This document shows positions 52,431 to 62,500 of a stretch of 64,000 nucleotides of DNA, in pieces. Under the pieces are notes generated by a model. That model made no database searches. It was not told where the DNA came from and was given only the letters and a program-made list of their open reading frames with translations. This DNA comes from Methylotenera sp. Lineage in GTDB: Bacteria > Pseudomonadota > Gammaproteobacteria > Burkholderiales > Methylophilaceae. The stretch is from NCBI GenBank assembly GCA_030652995.1, contig JAUSAG010000032.1, positions 57,665 to 121,664 of the forward strand, given 5' to 3'. The position numbers and the translations under genes are program-made. Numbering within the stretch: the first letter of the stretch is position 1; each line of letters opens with the position of its first letter.

Positions 52431-54599
52431 TTAAAATTTCCCGTAATAGCCTTCTTTTAAGGCATCGTATAGATTTGCGGCACTATGAATTTCACCATCG
52501 TATTCAATCTCCTCATTGCCTTTAACTTCAATTTCAGCGCCATCATCCAGCGTGAACTTGTATGTGGTGCTTTCCAAATCTTTTTCAGTCACTAACACGC
52601 CTTGGAACGCTTCAGGATTAAACCTGAAGGTGGTGCAACCTTTTAGACCTTTGTCGTAAGCGTAGAGATAGATGTTTTTGAAGTCTTCAAAATCGTAATC
52701 GGTTGGTACGTTGATGGTTTTTGAAATCGAGCTATCAATCCATTTTTGCGATGCCGCTTGAATATCCACGTGGGCTTTAGCCATAATGCTAGATGAATCT
52801 AGGAAGTAATCTGGCAACTGCTCTTCTGGTTTGTCGCTAAATGGCATCGCGTTCGGGTTAATTAACTCACGGTAAGCTAATAACTCATATGAGAACACAT
52901 CGACCTTCTCTTTTGATTTTTTACCTTCACGAATCACGTTACGTGCATAGTGGTGCGCAAATGACGGCTCAATACCGTTACTTGCGTTATTAGCGAGTGA
53001 TAATGAAATGGTGCCCGTTGGTGCGATCGAGCTGTGGTGCGTGAAGCGTGCACCTTTAGCCGCGATTTGGTTACGCAAACCTTCTGGGAACTGTTGCATG
53101 TAGCGGCTGTATTTACCCAGCAACACTTTACCTGGAATTTTTTGGCCAACTTTAATGCCGTCTGCTGCCATTTCTGGGCGTTTTGCTAGCATGTCTGCCG
53201 TTACTTCAAATTTCTCATCCATAATCGGTGCTGGGCCTTTTTCTTCAGCCAGTTGCACGCCGACGCTCCAACCTTCTTCGGCCATCACGCGCGTTACTTC
53301 TTCTGTGAATTTGATAGACTCATCTTCACCATATTTCATTTTCATCATCGTGAGGCTTGAACCTAGGCCTAGGTAACCCATACCGTGACGGCGTTTGCGC
53401 ATAATTTCATCACGTTGCTGTTGCAATGGCAGGCCGTTGATTTCAACCACGTTATCTAGCATACGCGTGAAAATAGCGACCACTTCGCGGTATTCTTTCC
53501 AGTCGAAGTAAGCTTCGTCAGTGAATGGATGTTTTACGAAGCGCGTTAAGTTTACAGAACCTAATAAACATGCGCCATAAGGTGGTAATGGTTGCTCGCC
53601 ACACGGGTTGGTGGTGCGGATGTTTTCGCAGAACCAGTTATTATTCATTTCATTCACGCGGTCAATCAAAATGAATCCTGGCTCAGCAAAGTCGTAAGTG
53701 GAGGACATAATCACATCCCACAACCGGCGTGCTTTAATGGTTTTATACACGCGGCACGCTACTTTACCTGCATCTTTACCTTCAGTTTTTGTCAGGTATT
53801 TACCTTTTACTGGCCACTCGCGCCATACCACTTGACTATCGTCGCTGGTGTTTAAGACATCAACAATCGCTTCTTTTTCTGTAACAGGGAAAGCTAATTT
53901 CCACTCAGCATCGGCTTTGACTGCTTCCATGAACTCTTTGGTAATGAGGCATGACAAGTTAAATTGGCGTAAACGGCCATTTTCGCGTTTTGCCTTAATG
54001 AAATCAGTCACATCCGGATGTGAGATATCAAAGGTTGCCATTTGCGCACCGCGACGGCCACCCGCAGAGGATACGGTGAAACACATTTTGTCGTAGATAT
54101 CCATGAATGACAGAGGGCCACTGGTATAAGCACCTGCGCCCGCTACAAAAGCACCTTTTGGACGTAGCGTTGAAAACTCGTAACCAATACCACAACCTGC
54201 TTTTAACGTTAAGCCTGCTTCATGCACTTTGCCTAAAATATCATCCATGCTATCTGATATCACACCAGAAACTGTGCAGTTTATGGTTGAAGTAGCGGGC
54301 TTGTGCTCTAACGCACCAGCGTTAGACGTGATACGACCCGCTGGAATTGCGCCACGACGCAGTGCCCACAAAAATTTTTCATGCCACTCTGCACGTTTTT
54401 CTGTCGTGGTTTCTACATCGGCCAAAGCGCGTGCTACGCGCGCATAAGAGTCATCTATGTTCTGATCAACATATTCACCTGTTTTAGTTTTTAAGCGATA
54501 TTTTTTATCCCAAATATCAAGCGAAACCGGTTGAATAGGTATTTCTTTTTCAAGCTCTGTAGCATTTGTATTTTTAGCAGTATCAACGACTTTTAGCAT
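52431..54599 (-). CDS. nrdJa: NrdJa: adenosylcobalamin-dependent ribonucleotide reductase
   Basis: 722 residues. Class II (vitamin B12-dependent) ribonucleotide reductase catalytic part: RVARALADVETTTEKRAEW near the N-terminus, VSGVISDSMDDILGKVHEAGLTLKAGCGIGYEFSTLRPKGAFV, GGRRGAQMATFDISHPDVTDFIKAKR, the active-site NPCGEQPLPPYGACLLGSVNLTRFV, and GTISLSLANNASNGIEPSFA. It reduces ribonucleotides to deoxyribonucleotides without oxygen dependence. The C-terminal thiol domain is encoded separately (nrdJb). A palindrome like an NrdR box lies upstream. Confidence 0.95.
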   Translation of the reverse strand: MLKVVDTAKNTNATELEKEIPIQPVSLDIWDKKYRLKTKTGEYVDQNIDDSYARVARALADVETTTEKRAEWHEKFLWALRRGAIPAGRITSNAGALEHKPATSTINCTVSGVISDSMDDILGKVHEAGLTLKAGCGIGYEFSTLRPKGAFVAGAGAYTSGPLSFMDIYDKMCFTVSSAGGRRGAQMATFDISHPDVTDFIKAKRENGRLRQFNLSCLITKEFMEAVKADAEWKLAFPVTEKEAIVDVLNTSDDSQVVWREWPVKGKYLTKTEGKDAGKVACRVYKTIKARRLWDVIMSSTYDFAEPGFILIDRVNEMNNNWFCENIRTTNPCGEQPLPPYGACLLGSVNLTRFVKHPFTDEAYFDWKEYREVVAIFTRMLDNVVEINGLPLQQQRDEIMRKRRHGMGYLGLGSSLTMMKMKYGEDESIKFTEEVTRVMAEEGWSVGVQLAEEKGPAPIMDEKFEVTADMLAKRPEMAADGIKVGQKIPGKVLLGKYSRYMQQFPEGLRNQIAAKGARFTHHSSIAPTGTISLSLANNASNGIEPSFAHHYARNVIREGKKSKEKVDVFSYELLAYRELINPNAMPFSDKPEEQLPDYFLDSSSIMAKAHVDIQAASQKWIDSSISKTINVPTDYDFEDFKNIYLYAYDKGLKGCTTFRFNPEAFQGVLVTEKDLESTTYKFTLDDGAEIEVKGNEEIEYDGEIHSAANLYDALKEGYYGKF

Positions 54600-54702
54600 A
54601 GATTAACCCTTTATTTGTGCACCTGATGTCAGTTTAAATCACGACCTGGGCGTGTGTTCGTTTAACGATTTTACATTTAAATCCTGCAACTTAACTACAT
54701 AA

Positions 54703-54766
54703 AAGCACTTGTGTGAAAATGTAAGTGCTTGTGCAAAAAGTAAGCAATAACCACAACATGTTGTGT
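54703..54766. promoter_or_regulatory. Palindromes upstream of nrdJa, NrdR-box-like
   Basis: AAGCACTT (54703-54710) and AAGTGCTT (54723-54730) form an inverted repeat with 12 bp between. CCACAACATGTTGTGT at 54751-54766 is a perfect 14-bp palindrome that partly resembles the NrdR consensus (ACACwATATATwGTGT). They lie 105-167 bp upstream of the nrdJa start. No cobalamin-riboswitch box was seen. The rest of the 347-bp gap is AT-rich. Confidence 0.45.
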
Positions 54767-54946
54767 TTTTTTAGTAATTTAATCACTTAGTAGTGGTAGG
54801 TCAAGCGGTTTTTTTGTAATTATTTTTTGTAAATTCATATAATTTTACTTGCAATAATTATGCATAAGACGGGTATTGGCTTACAACAAGGTCGCTAATA
54901 AAAAGTGTAATGGTTAGCCTTGAAAAATATGTGAGAAAATAACGTC

Positions 54947-56212
54947 ATGTCACGACGCTTATATACTTTTTTACTTTATTTATTACTACCGTTTACGCCA
55001 CTTAAATTGCTGTGGCGCGCAAAAAAACAGCCCGAATATTTGCAACACTGGCGTGAGCGCTACGGGTTTTACTCGCTTAAGTTTGCAAAGCCTGCCATTT
55101 GGCTCCATTGCGTATCAGTGGGTGAAACGCGCGCGGCTGAACCCCTAATCAAATTGTTATTACACAAGTACCCTAATCATCAAATCTTACTTACGCACAC
55201 CACACCCACTGGGCGCGCCACTAGCGAACAGTTATTTGGGGACTTAGTCGCCAGAGTCTATTTACCTTACGATTTACCATTTGCGGTGGGGATGTTTTTA
55301 AAGCACTTTAGACCCGTAGTAGGTGTGCTGATGGAAACCGAGCTTTGGTTCAATTTGATTGCAGGCTGCAAACAATATGACATCCCACTGCTATTGGTTA
55401 ACGCACGCTTATCTGAAAAATCAGCCATTGGTTATGGCAAGATAGGTGCAGTCGTTCAGCAAGGTTTGCAAAGTTTGAGCGCAGTAGGTGCGCAAACCAG
55501 CCAAGATGCTGAGCGCTTACAAAATTTAAGCGCACACAACGTAAGCATTATTGGGAACTTGAAGTTTGATGTGCTCCCTCCAGATAACGCCGTTGCGCAA
55601 GGTCAACTTCTGCGGAGTAGGCTTGGAGAGCGTCGGCCAATACTTCTAGCTGCCAGCACCAGAGAGGGTGAGGAGGCACTGATTATTGACGCTGTTACCA
55701 AAGCCAATATTCCAAATTTGCTGACGATTATTGTGCCGCGCCACCCGCAGCGTTTTGAAGAAGTAGCGGCGCTAATTAAAAAGCATAGCGCTAGCTTTTT
55801 ACGTCGCTCCGCGCTCACTAACCAATCCTTAGAACCAAGCCAGCCCAGCTACTTTCTTGGCGACTCTATGGGTGAAATGTTTACCTATTACGCAGCATGT
55901 GATGTCGCTTTTATTGGCGGCAGTTTATTACCATTAGGTGGGCAAAACCTGATTGAAGCATTAAGTTTAGGTAAGCCCGTGCTGATAGGGCCATATACCT
56001 TTAATTTTGCGCAAGTGACGGAGTTAGCCATTGCGGCAGGCGCAGCGCAGCGCGTGCAAAATACGAGCGAATTAGCCAACAGCATTAAAATGCTATTTGC
56101 GGATTTTGCTAAACGGCAAGCCATGAGTGATGCCGCCTTGAGTTTTAGCACACAAAACCGTGGTGCCACGCAACGTACATTAAGCTTGATAGCGCAATAT
56201 CTGCGCGCTTAG
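54947..56212 (+). CDS. waaA: 3-deoxy-D-manno-octulosonate (Kdo) transferase
   Basis: 421 residues, normal length for WaaA/KdtA. Family GT30: N-terminal membrane anchor MSRRLYTFLLYLLLPFTPLKLLWR, the acceptor domain motif LHCVSVGETRAAEPLI, TETELWFN (as LMETELWFNLI), and the donor-domain AFIGGSLLPLGGQNLIEAL. It adds Kdo to lipid A precursor at the inner membrane. Single gene on the plus strand; no good ribosome-binding site (TGAGAAAATAACGTC) but the start fits the anchor. Confidence 0.96.
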   Translation: MSRRLYTFLLYLLLPFTPLKLLWRAKKQPEYLQHWRERYGFYSLKFAKPAIWLHCVSVGETRAAEPLIKLLLHKYPNHQILLTHTTPTGRATSEQLFGDLVARVYLPYDLPFAVGMFLKHFRPVVGVLMETELWFNLIAGCKQYDIPLLLVNARLSEKSAIGYGKIGAVVQQGLQSLSAVGAQTSQDAERLQNLSAHNVSIIGNLKFDVLPPDNAVAQGQLLRSRLGERRPILLAASTREGEEALIIDAVTKANIPNLLTIIVPRHPQRFEEVAALIKKHSASFLRRSALTNQSLEPSQPSYFLGDSMGEMFTYYAACDVAFIGGSLLPLGGQNLIEALSLGKPVLIGPYTFNFAQVTELAIAAGAAQRVQNTSELANSIKMLFADFAKRQAMSDAALSFSTQNRGATQRTLSLIAQYLRA

Positions 56213-56213
56213 G

Positions 56214-56804
56214 CTAGTGCACTTCAATACTTTTCACCAACAACACCTCGCATGCGCCATTGCCCGTGTCATTGCGCATTAATGAACTTTTCCAGTGCCA
56301 ACCATCGCTCGCTTTAGCCTCAACCAAAAAACCGTTTAACTCAACAATCTGCCCCACACGCACTGATTTCAAGCGCTTTTCTACTAGCCTATCTGCTGGA
56401 ATCATGTGCATGTTGGCACTTTGTGTTTCTATTGCTTCACGCGGGATAGGAAACTCATCCACATGCCAAAAATAAAAACGGTTACTTTGACTGATCTCGA
56501 TTTTGTTAAGTACGATTTCATCAGACATTGCACCCCAGCCAAGTGCAAAATCCACTGGCGATAAGTCAGCTTCGCGCCCAAAGTGATAATTCTTGCTCGC
56601 GAGCACACGTGCTTTAATGCTAAATCTTGCTAAAGGGGTAATTTCATAACCATTGATGTTTTGGGTATCCCTAATATCAAGGTTTCTTTGTAGCGGCGCC
56701 TCTGATGCTACTTCACCTACCCCATGAAATATCTCGCGCTTTTGGAAGTGCTGAAAACCACCAAAACCTAACAGGCCGATAAAGAAAATCGCTTTCCAAT
56801 TCAT
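56214..56804 (-). CDS. Conserved-type membrane-anchored protein, unknown
   Basis: 196 residues with an N-terminal membrane segment WKAIFFIGLLGFGGFQHF. The remainder has GYEITPLARFSIKARVLASKNYHFGREADLSPVDFALGWGAMSD and EISQSNRFYFWHVDEFPIPREAIETQSANMHMIPAD, a combination I do not recognise by family name but that looks well structured and periplasmic, ending VLLVKSIEVH. It converges tail to tail with waaA, one base apart. Not in an obvious operon with the efflux genes (33 bp from the hydrolase). Confidence 0.75.
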   Translation of the reverse strand: MNWKAIFFIGLLGFGGFQHFQKREIFHGVGEVASEAPLQRNLDIRDTQNINGYEITPLARFSIKARVLASKNYHFGREADLSPVDFALGWGAMSDEIVLNKIEISQSNRFYFWHVDEFPIPREAIETQSANMHMIPADRLVEKRLKSVRVGQIVELNGFLVEAKASDGWHWKSSLMRNDTGNGACEVLLVKSIEVH

Positions 56805-56837
56805 ACGGTCATTACTAAGGCTAAGTGTTTGGCAGAC

Positions 56838-57422
56838 TTAACGGATGAGCTTGGCTAACGCTTTAAAGGCATCACCTTCAGCTACGCCCAGCCATTCAAA
56901 TAGCAGCGACTCGGTGTTGGTGACGGTACATCCCACATCTCGCAATCTGGCCAAGGCATTGGCTTTGTTAGCGGGGTTACGTGAAATAACGGCATCTTCA
57001 ACTACAAACACCTGTTTACCTGCGGCAATTAAATCCAGCGCCGTTTGCAGAATGCAAATATGCGCCTCCATGCCAGTAAGAATTATTTGTGAGTGGTCAC
57101 GGGTGAGCTGGCGCTTAAATATAGGCGCTGCCAAACATGAAAATGTGATTTTTTCAACGGGCTGAACATGCGTCAACAAGACAGAAATCGCTGGGATGGT
57201 ATGCCCTAATCCTTTTGGATACTGCTCGGTAAGCAGTAAAGGCACATTAAGCATGTTGGCCGCCTGCACCAAAATGCCGCAATTTTTTACAACTTCAGCC
57301 ATGGCATCAGCAGACATCGCCGCCGCCAACTTGGTTTGAACATCCACCAGCACTAACTGACTTAATCCAATGGTAGCTTTTTGATTAAAGAAAGCTTGCA
57401 ATTTAATGCGCTCTCGCAACAA
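56838..57422 (-). CDS. Isochorismatase-family hydrolase
   Basis: 194 residues, cysteine-hydrolase fold. Catalytic triad residues are visible: Asp in LVLVDVQTKL, Lys in TEQYPKGLG, and Cys in LTGMEAHICILQTALDL. Similar to YcaC-like members of unknown substrate. It overlaps the tolC gene by 20 bp, so it is the last gene of the efflux transcript or nearly so. Substrate not assignable. Confidence 0.93.
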   Translation of the reverse strand: MLRERIKLQAFFNQKATIGLSQLVLVDVQTKLAAAMSADAMAEVVKNCGILVQAANMLNVPLLLTEQYPKGLGHTIPAISVLLTHVQPVEKITFSCLAAPIFKRQLTRDHSQIILTGMEAHICILQTALDLIAAGKQVFVVEDAVISRNPANKANALARLRDVGCTVTNTESLLFEWLGVAEGDAFKALAKLIR

Positions 57423-58767
57423 GCAGTTGTTGATTTATGTCGGCTAAATCAGGCTCAGCCACAACACCAGAAGTAGCTTTTAGACGGATAATATTGACCA
57501 AATAACTATAGCGCGCCTGCAATAAATCTCGTTTAGCAGTGAATAGCTGCTGTTGGACATTCAGCACATCTACACTAGTACGCACACCAACCTCGTAACC
57601 CAACTTGGTGGAATCAAGTTGGGTTTGACTGGAAATCAGCGCTTGCTCAAACGCTTTTACCTGCGCGATACTTGAATTTAAATTTAAGTAAGCGCGTTGG
57701 GTTTCTAACTCTGCACTGCGCCGTGCGATCTGTATATCATCTTGCGCTCTTTGTTGATTCAATACTGCCTGACGCACACGAGAACTGACTGCACCACCTT
57801 GATATAAAGGAATTTCCAACTGCAACCCAATGGTGGATGTTTTGAGCTCAGTACCAAATCCATTCGCACTTCCATTAGCGTAATTATTAGTATGGCTCGC
57901 TATTGCATCTAAAGTTGGCAAATGTCCCGCTCGCAGGCGTTCTACTTCTTGTGTTGAAAGCGCAAGTGCATCTTGCTGAATCTGAATATTCAAGTTGTTT
58001 TCTAATGCAACTTCTACCCATTGATCCAACCCTTGCTCCAAGCGTGTAGTCACCATATCCGCTTTTACTGTGGCAATTCTTTGAGGTTTCTGCCCTGTAA
58101 TCGCCTGCACTGCATACTTAGCAATCTGGTGTTCATTGACGGCAGCTATTTCCTGTGCGGCTACCAAATCAAAACGTGCCTGCGCCTCATTGACGTCAGT
58201 AATCGTGGCGGTACCTACTTCAAAATTAGCTTTAGCTTGCTCCAACTGACTTAAGATTGCAGCTTTCTGAGCGATGATAAGATCTATTCTGTCTTGCGCC
58301 AGCAACACATCAAAATAGGCCTGTGTAACGCGCAAAATCAAATCTTGCTTACTTAAATTCAGCCGTTTGTCCGCCTGGCTAACTTGCACTTTACTTTGAT
58401 CAATTTGCACCAAGCTGTCTTTGCGATAAATCGGCTGACGCGCCTGCACGCCATAATTATAAGTTTCAAAATTTTGACGGCCCTCAGCCCTAAACGGATT
58501 AAATCCTGTAAGAAAACGAATATCTGTTTGGGTCGCATTAACACCAGCATTCAAACTAACCGTTGGCCTGTATAAAGCTTTAGCTTGTTCTATTACTTCT
58601 TGTGCCGCTTGATTAGCACTTAATGCCGAGGCTAAGGCAGGGTCGTTTTCCAGCGCCTGCTGATAAACCTCAGTCAATGAATGCACCTTATCATCAGCAT
58701 TTACACAAGTAGAAAATGCCAACAATAAGAAAGTGAATTTGACTAAAATTTGAGCAGTGCTGTGCAT
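57403..58767 (-). CDS. tolC: TolC-like outer-membrane efflux channel
   Basis: 454 residues. Signal peptide (LVKFTFLLLAFSTCVNA) then the TolC/NodT outer-membrane factor repeats: LTEVYQQALENDPALASALSANQAA, LILRVTQAYFDVLLAQDRIDLI, and the second half QRAYLNLNSSIAQVKAFEQALISSQTQLDSTKLGYEVGVRTSVDVLNVQQQLFTAKRDL. Outer-membrane duct of a tripartite pump with the adjacent RND and adaptor. 24 bp after the pcm-like gene. Confidence 0.96.
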   Translation of the reverse strand: MHSTAQILVKFTFLLLAFSTCVNADDKVHSLTEVYQQALENDPALASALSANQAAQEVIEQAKALYRPTVSLNAGVNATQTDIRFLTGFNPFRAEGRQNFETYNYGVQARQPIYRKDSLVQIDQSKVQVSQADKRLNLSKQDLILRVTQAYFDVLLAQDRIDLIIAQKAAILSQLEQAKANFEVGTATITDVNEAQARFDLVAAQEIAAVNEHQIAKYAVQAITGQKPQRIATVKADMVTTRLEQGLDQWVEVALENNLNIQIQQDALALSTQEVERLRAGHLPTLDAIASHTNNYANGSANGFGTELKTSTIGLQLEIPLYQGGAVSSRVRQAVLNQQRAQDDIQIARRSAELETQRAYLNLNSSIAQVKAFEQALISSQTQLDSTKLGYEVGVRTSVDVLNVQQQLFTAKRDLLQARYSYLVNIIRLKATSGVVAEPDLADINQQLLVARAH

Positions 58768-58791
58768 ATTGACATTAAGTTTATACGTGGG

Positions 58792-59496
58792 TTAAAAGGC
58801 AAACTTTGTTGCCTGTGGCGCATCTTCTAAAACAGGTAAACAGGTTTCAAATATTGTTTCATGACGATAAGCGTCTTCGCTGATACGATGCGTTAAAGTC
58901 GCCTGCATGATGGGCAGTTCACCAACAACTGCAAATAAGCGCCCGCCAACGTTCAACATCTTCTCTGCTACAACAGGGCGCAAAGGCAAAGAACCTGTAA
59001 ACACGATGACATCATACGGGGCGGCTTCGGCGTAACCGCTCGCGGCATCACCCACATGTAGAGTCACATTATGGATGTTTTGTTGATCAAGGCGATTTTT
59101 AGCGATTGCAGATAATGTAGGGTAAATTTCAACGGCATGCACATGTGCCGCTAAAGTTGCCAGCAATGCCGTTAAGTAACCACTACCGGTGCCTACCAAC
59201 AATACTTTATCCGTTTTTTTAACGCCTACTGCCTGCAAAATACGCCCTTCAACTTTAGGCGACAGCATGGTTTGGCCTTCACCAATGGGTAGCTCAACAT
59301 CAGCAAATGCCAAACCTACTTGCGACTCTGATACAAATTTCTCGCGCGGTACGGTGTTAAATAGCGCTAACACCGCTGGGTCTAATACCTCCCAGGTGCG
59401 GATTTGCTGTTCTATCATGTTAAATCGCGCGGCGTCGCGTGGCGTATCGAAACTGGCGATTTTCTGGTGATCTATTGTTTGTGCTGTCTGTGTCAT
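58792..59496 (-). CDS. Pcm-like protein-L-isoaspartate methyltransferase
   Basis: 234 residues with the isoaspartate methyltransferase arrangement: ARFNMIEQQIRTWEVLDPAVLALFNTVPREKFV, the substrate-loop GEGQTMLSPKVEGRILQAV and the SAM motif LLVGTGSGYLTALLATLAAHVHAVE, then DVIVFTGSLPLRPVVAEKMLNVGGRLFAVVGE. This subgroup lies beside tolC in many proteobacteria and may not repair isoaspartate. Located between the RND and tolC genes. Confidence 0.92.
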   Translation of the reverse strand: MTQTAQTIDHQKIASFDTPRDAARFNMIEQQIRTWEVLDPAVLALFNTVPREKFVSESQVGLAFADVELPIGEGQTMLSPKVEGRILQAVGVKKTDKVLLVGTGSGYLTALLATLAAHVHAVEIYPTLSAIAKNRLDQQNIHNVTLHVGDAASGYAEAAPYDVIVFTGSLPLRPVVAEKMLNVGGRLFAVVGELPIMQATLTHRISEDAYRHETIFETCLPVLEDAPQATKFAF

Positions 59497-59580
59497 GTTA
59501 CTTACTCTTCAATATTCTATTTATATTTAGCTTAATTATAACGCAAGTACTTATTGGGCTAGAAATTTCCTCATGCAGTT

Positions 59581-62500
59581 TTACTTAGGCAGTTTTACTT
59601 TAAACCAGGCCGCGTAGAGCGCAGGCAAAAATAGCACCGTCAGTAAAGTGGCTACCGCCAGCCCGCCCATAATCGCTACTGCCATCGGGCCAAAAAATAC
59701 GCTTCTGGTAAGCGGTATCATCGCCAGTATCGCAGCGGCAGCAGTTAATACAATCGGCCTGAAACGGCGAATAGTGGATTCAATAATAGCTTGCCACGCT
59801 GGCAAGCCAGATGCTTTATCTTGATCAATCTGATCTACCAAAATCACCGAATTGCGCATAATCATGCCGGATAAAGCAATGCTGCCTAACATGGCGACGA
59901 AGCCAAATGGTTTATCAAATAACAATAATGCAAGTGTGACCCCAATTAAACCCAATGGTGCGGTAAGCAATACTAAAAATGTGAGTGAAAAGCTACGCAA
60001 TTGCAAAATGAGCAGCGTCAGCACGGCCACTAAAAACAAGGGGAAGCCTTTAGCGACAGAAGCGCCCCCCTTGGCAGACTCCTCTACCGCGCCACCGGTT
60101 TCTACCGTAATTCCTAAGGGTAGGTTAGCTTTAATTTCACCTAATTTTTCTTCAATTTGGGCAGAAACTATCGGCGCTTGCATGCTCCCACGCAAATTCG
60201 CACGCACGGTGATCGACGGCACGCGGTTTCGGCGCCAGATCACGCCTTCTTCAAATTCGGATGAAAGGGTCGCCAGTTGTGATAGCGGCACGCTGGTGCC
60301 ATTTTGCGTGTTAATCATTAAGTGCGGTAAATGCGATAATTTGCTACGCTCAACTTCTGCACCGCGCACCACTAGATCAATGCGTTCATTGCCCTCTCTA
60401 AACTCAGTGATTGTAAGCTCGCTCATGGCGGCATTGAGCAGATTGGCAATGTCCACCGAACTTACGCCTAGCAGGCGCGCTTTGGATTGATCAATCGACA
60501 CTTTCATCACTTTGCTTGGCTCTTCCCAACCTAATTGTACATTGGCCAGATTAGGGTTGGCGCGCATGATGTTGGCAATTTGATGTGAAATTTCACGTAT
60601 TTTTGGAATATCTGCACCATCTACCCGAAACTGAACAGGAAACCCCACTGGCGGTCCATTTTCAAGCCGCAATACCGAAGCCCTAACCGCTGGAAAATCT
60701 TGTTCAAATAACTGGAGTAGATCATTACGCAAGGCTTCACGGGCGCTTAGATCTTTGCTTAAAATCACTAGTTGCGCAAAAGCGCGATGTGGCAACTGCA
60801 CATCCAGTGGCAAATAATAACGTGGTGCGCCTGTACCAATATAAGCTACAAAATTATCAATCCCTTGATGCTGTTTATTCCATCCACGCAGCCAATGCTC
60901 AAGCTTTCGCATCTCAGTACTGGTGGCGTGATAAGAGGCACCCTCGGTCAAACGTAAATCCACCACTAACTCCAAGCGTGTAGAATCCGGAAAAAACTGC
61001 TGCTGCACTTTGCCAAAGCCAATAATAGACAGCACAAACATGGCCAGCGTAATAGCAATCACCGTTTTGCGATAGCGCACACATGCGGTAACTAATTGGC
61101 GAAAAGCGCGATAAAATTGAGTATTGTAAATGTCGTGATGGTGGGTTACATTTTGTTGATTTTGCACATTTTGTTTAAGTTTAAGTTTGTTACGCAACCA
61201 AGCACCAAACCTCGAAGCTTGCGGTTTTTTCGTATAATCCGGCAATAGGTGGTAGCCCAAAAAAGGCACAAAAATCACCGCTGCAAACCATGAAATCACC
61301 AAGGCAATAGCAGACACCTGAAAAATAGAACGCGTGTATTCCCCCGTCGATGAAACTGCGGTGGCAATCGGTAAAAAACCTGCCACGGTAATCAAGGTGC
61401 CTGTGAGCATAGGCATGGCGGTTGAAGTGTAAGCAAACGAAGCGGCTTTAGCTCTATCCCAGCCTTGCTCCATTTTAGACGACATCATTTCAACCGCAAT
61501 AATCGCGTCATCTACCAATAGCCCAAGCGCTAAAATCAGCGCGCCTAATGATATTTTATGTAAGCCGATATCCAGCGCGTTCATGCCTAAAAACGTAGCT
61601 GCCAACACAACGGGGATGGTAATTGCCACCACAATGCCTGTGCGTACACCCAATGAAATCAAGCTCACTCCCAGCACGATGACCAATGCCTCAATCAGCG
61701 ATTTCACAAAATCATTGACCGAATCGGCGACCAGTTTTGGCTGTGAAGTCACCGTGTTAAAACTCAAACCAATCGGCAGATTTTGCTTAATTTTGGCTAT
61801 TTTTGCATCTAAATTTTGGCCAAGCGCTATCACATCACCGCCTTGACGCATACTTACACCCAATAACAATGCATCGACGCCCTCATAGCGCACAGTGTCG
61901 CGTGGCGGGTCTTCATAACCACGGTAAACACGCGCCACATCGCCCAGCTTAAAGTCTTGATTATTCGCGCGCAAGCTGATCTCACGCAGGTCTTCCAGCG
62001 TGTTATATCGGCCTGAAACTTCAATCCGAATGCGCTCATTAGACGAATCGTAAGTGCCGCCTTTCACTACTGTATTTTGTGTTTGTAAAATGTTAACCAG
62101 CTGCGTGGCGCTCATGCCTAAAGTTGAAAGCTTGGCGTTTGAAACCTCAATATAAACACGCTGTTTGCGCTCACCGAAAAACTCTATCTTGGCAACATCG
62201 GGGGCAGTCAAGAGCTCAGCACGGATGATTTCAGCCTGTTTTTTGAGGGCGAAATTATCAAAACCATCGCCGGTCAGTGCATACATACTGCCAAACACAT
62301 CACTAAACTCATCATTAAAGGTAACGCTCTCAATGTTTTGTGGCAAAGTGTGGCGAATATCACCTATTTTTTTACGTACCTGATACCAGATTTCGGGGAT
62401 TTCTTTTGAAAAAGTATCATCTTTAATCACCACAAAAATGACAGACTCCCCCGGGCGCGAGTAACTGCTAGAGAAATATAAATGCGGCACTTCTTGGATT

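Noticed and set aside
54600..54946. Cobalamin riboswitch ahead of nrdJa
   Set aside because: No B12-box sequence on either strand; only palindromes and AT-rich DNA.
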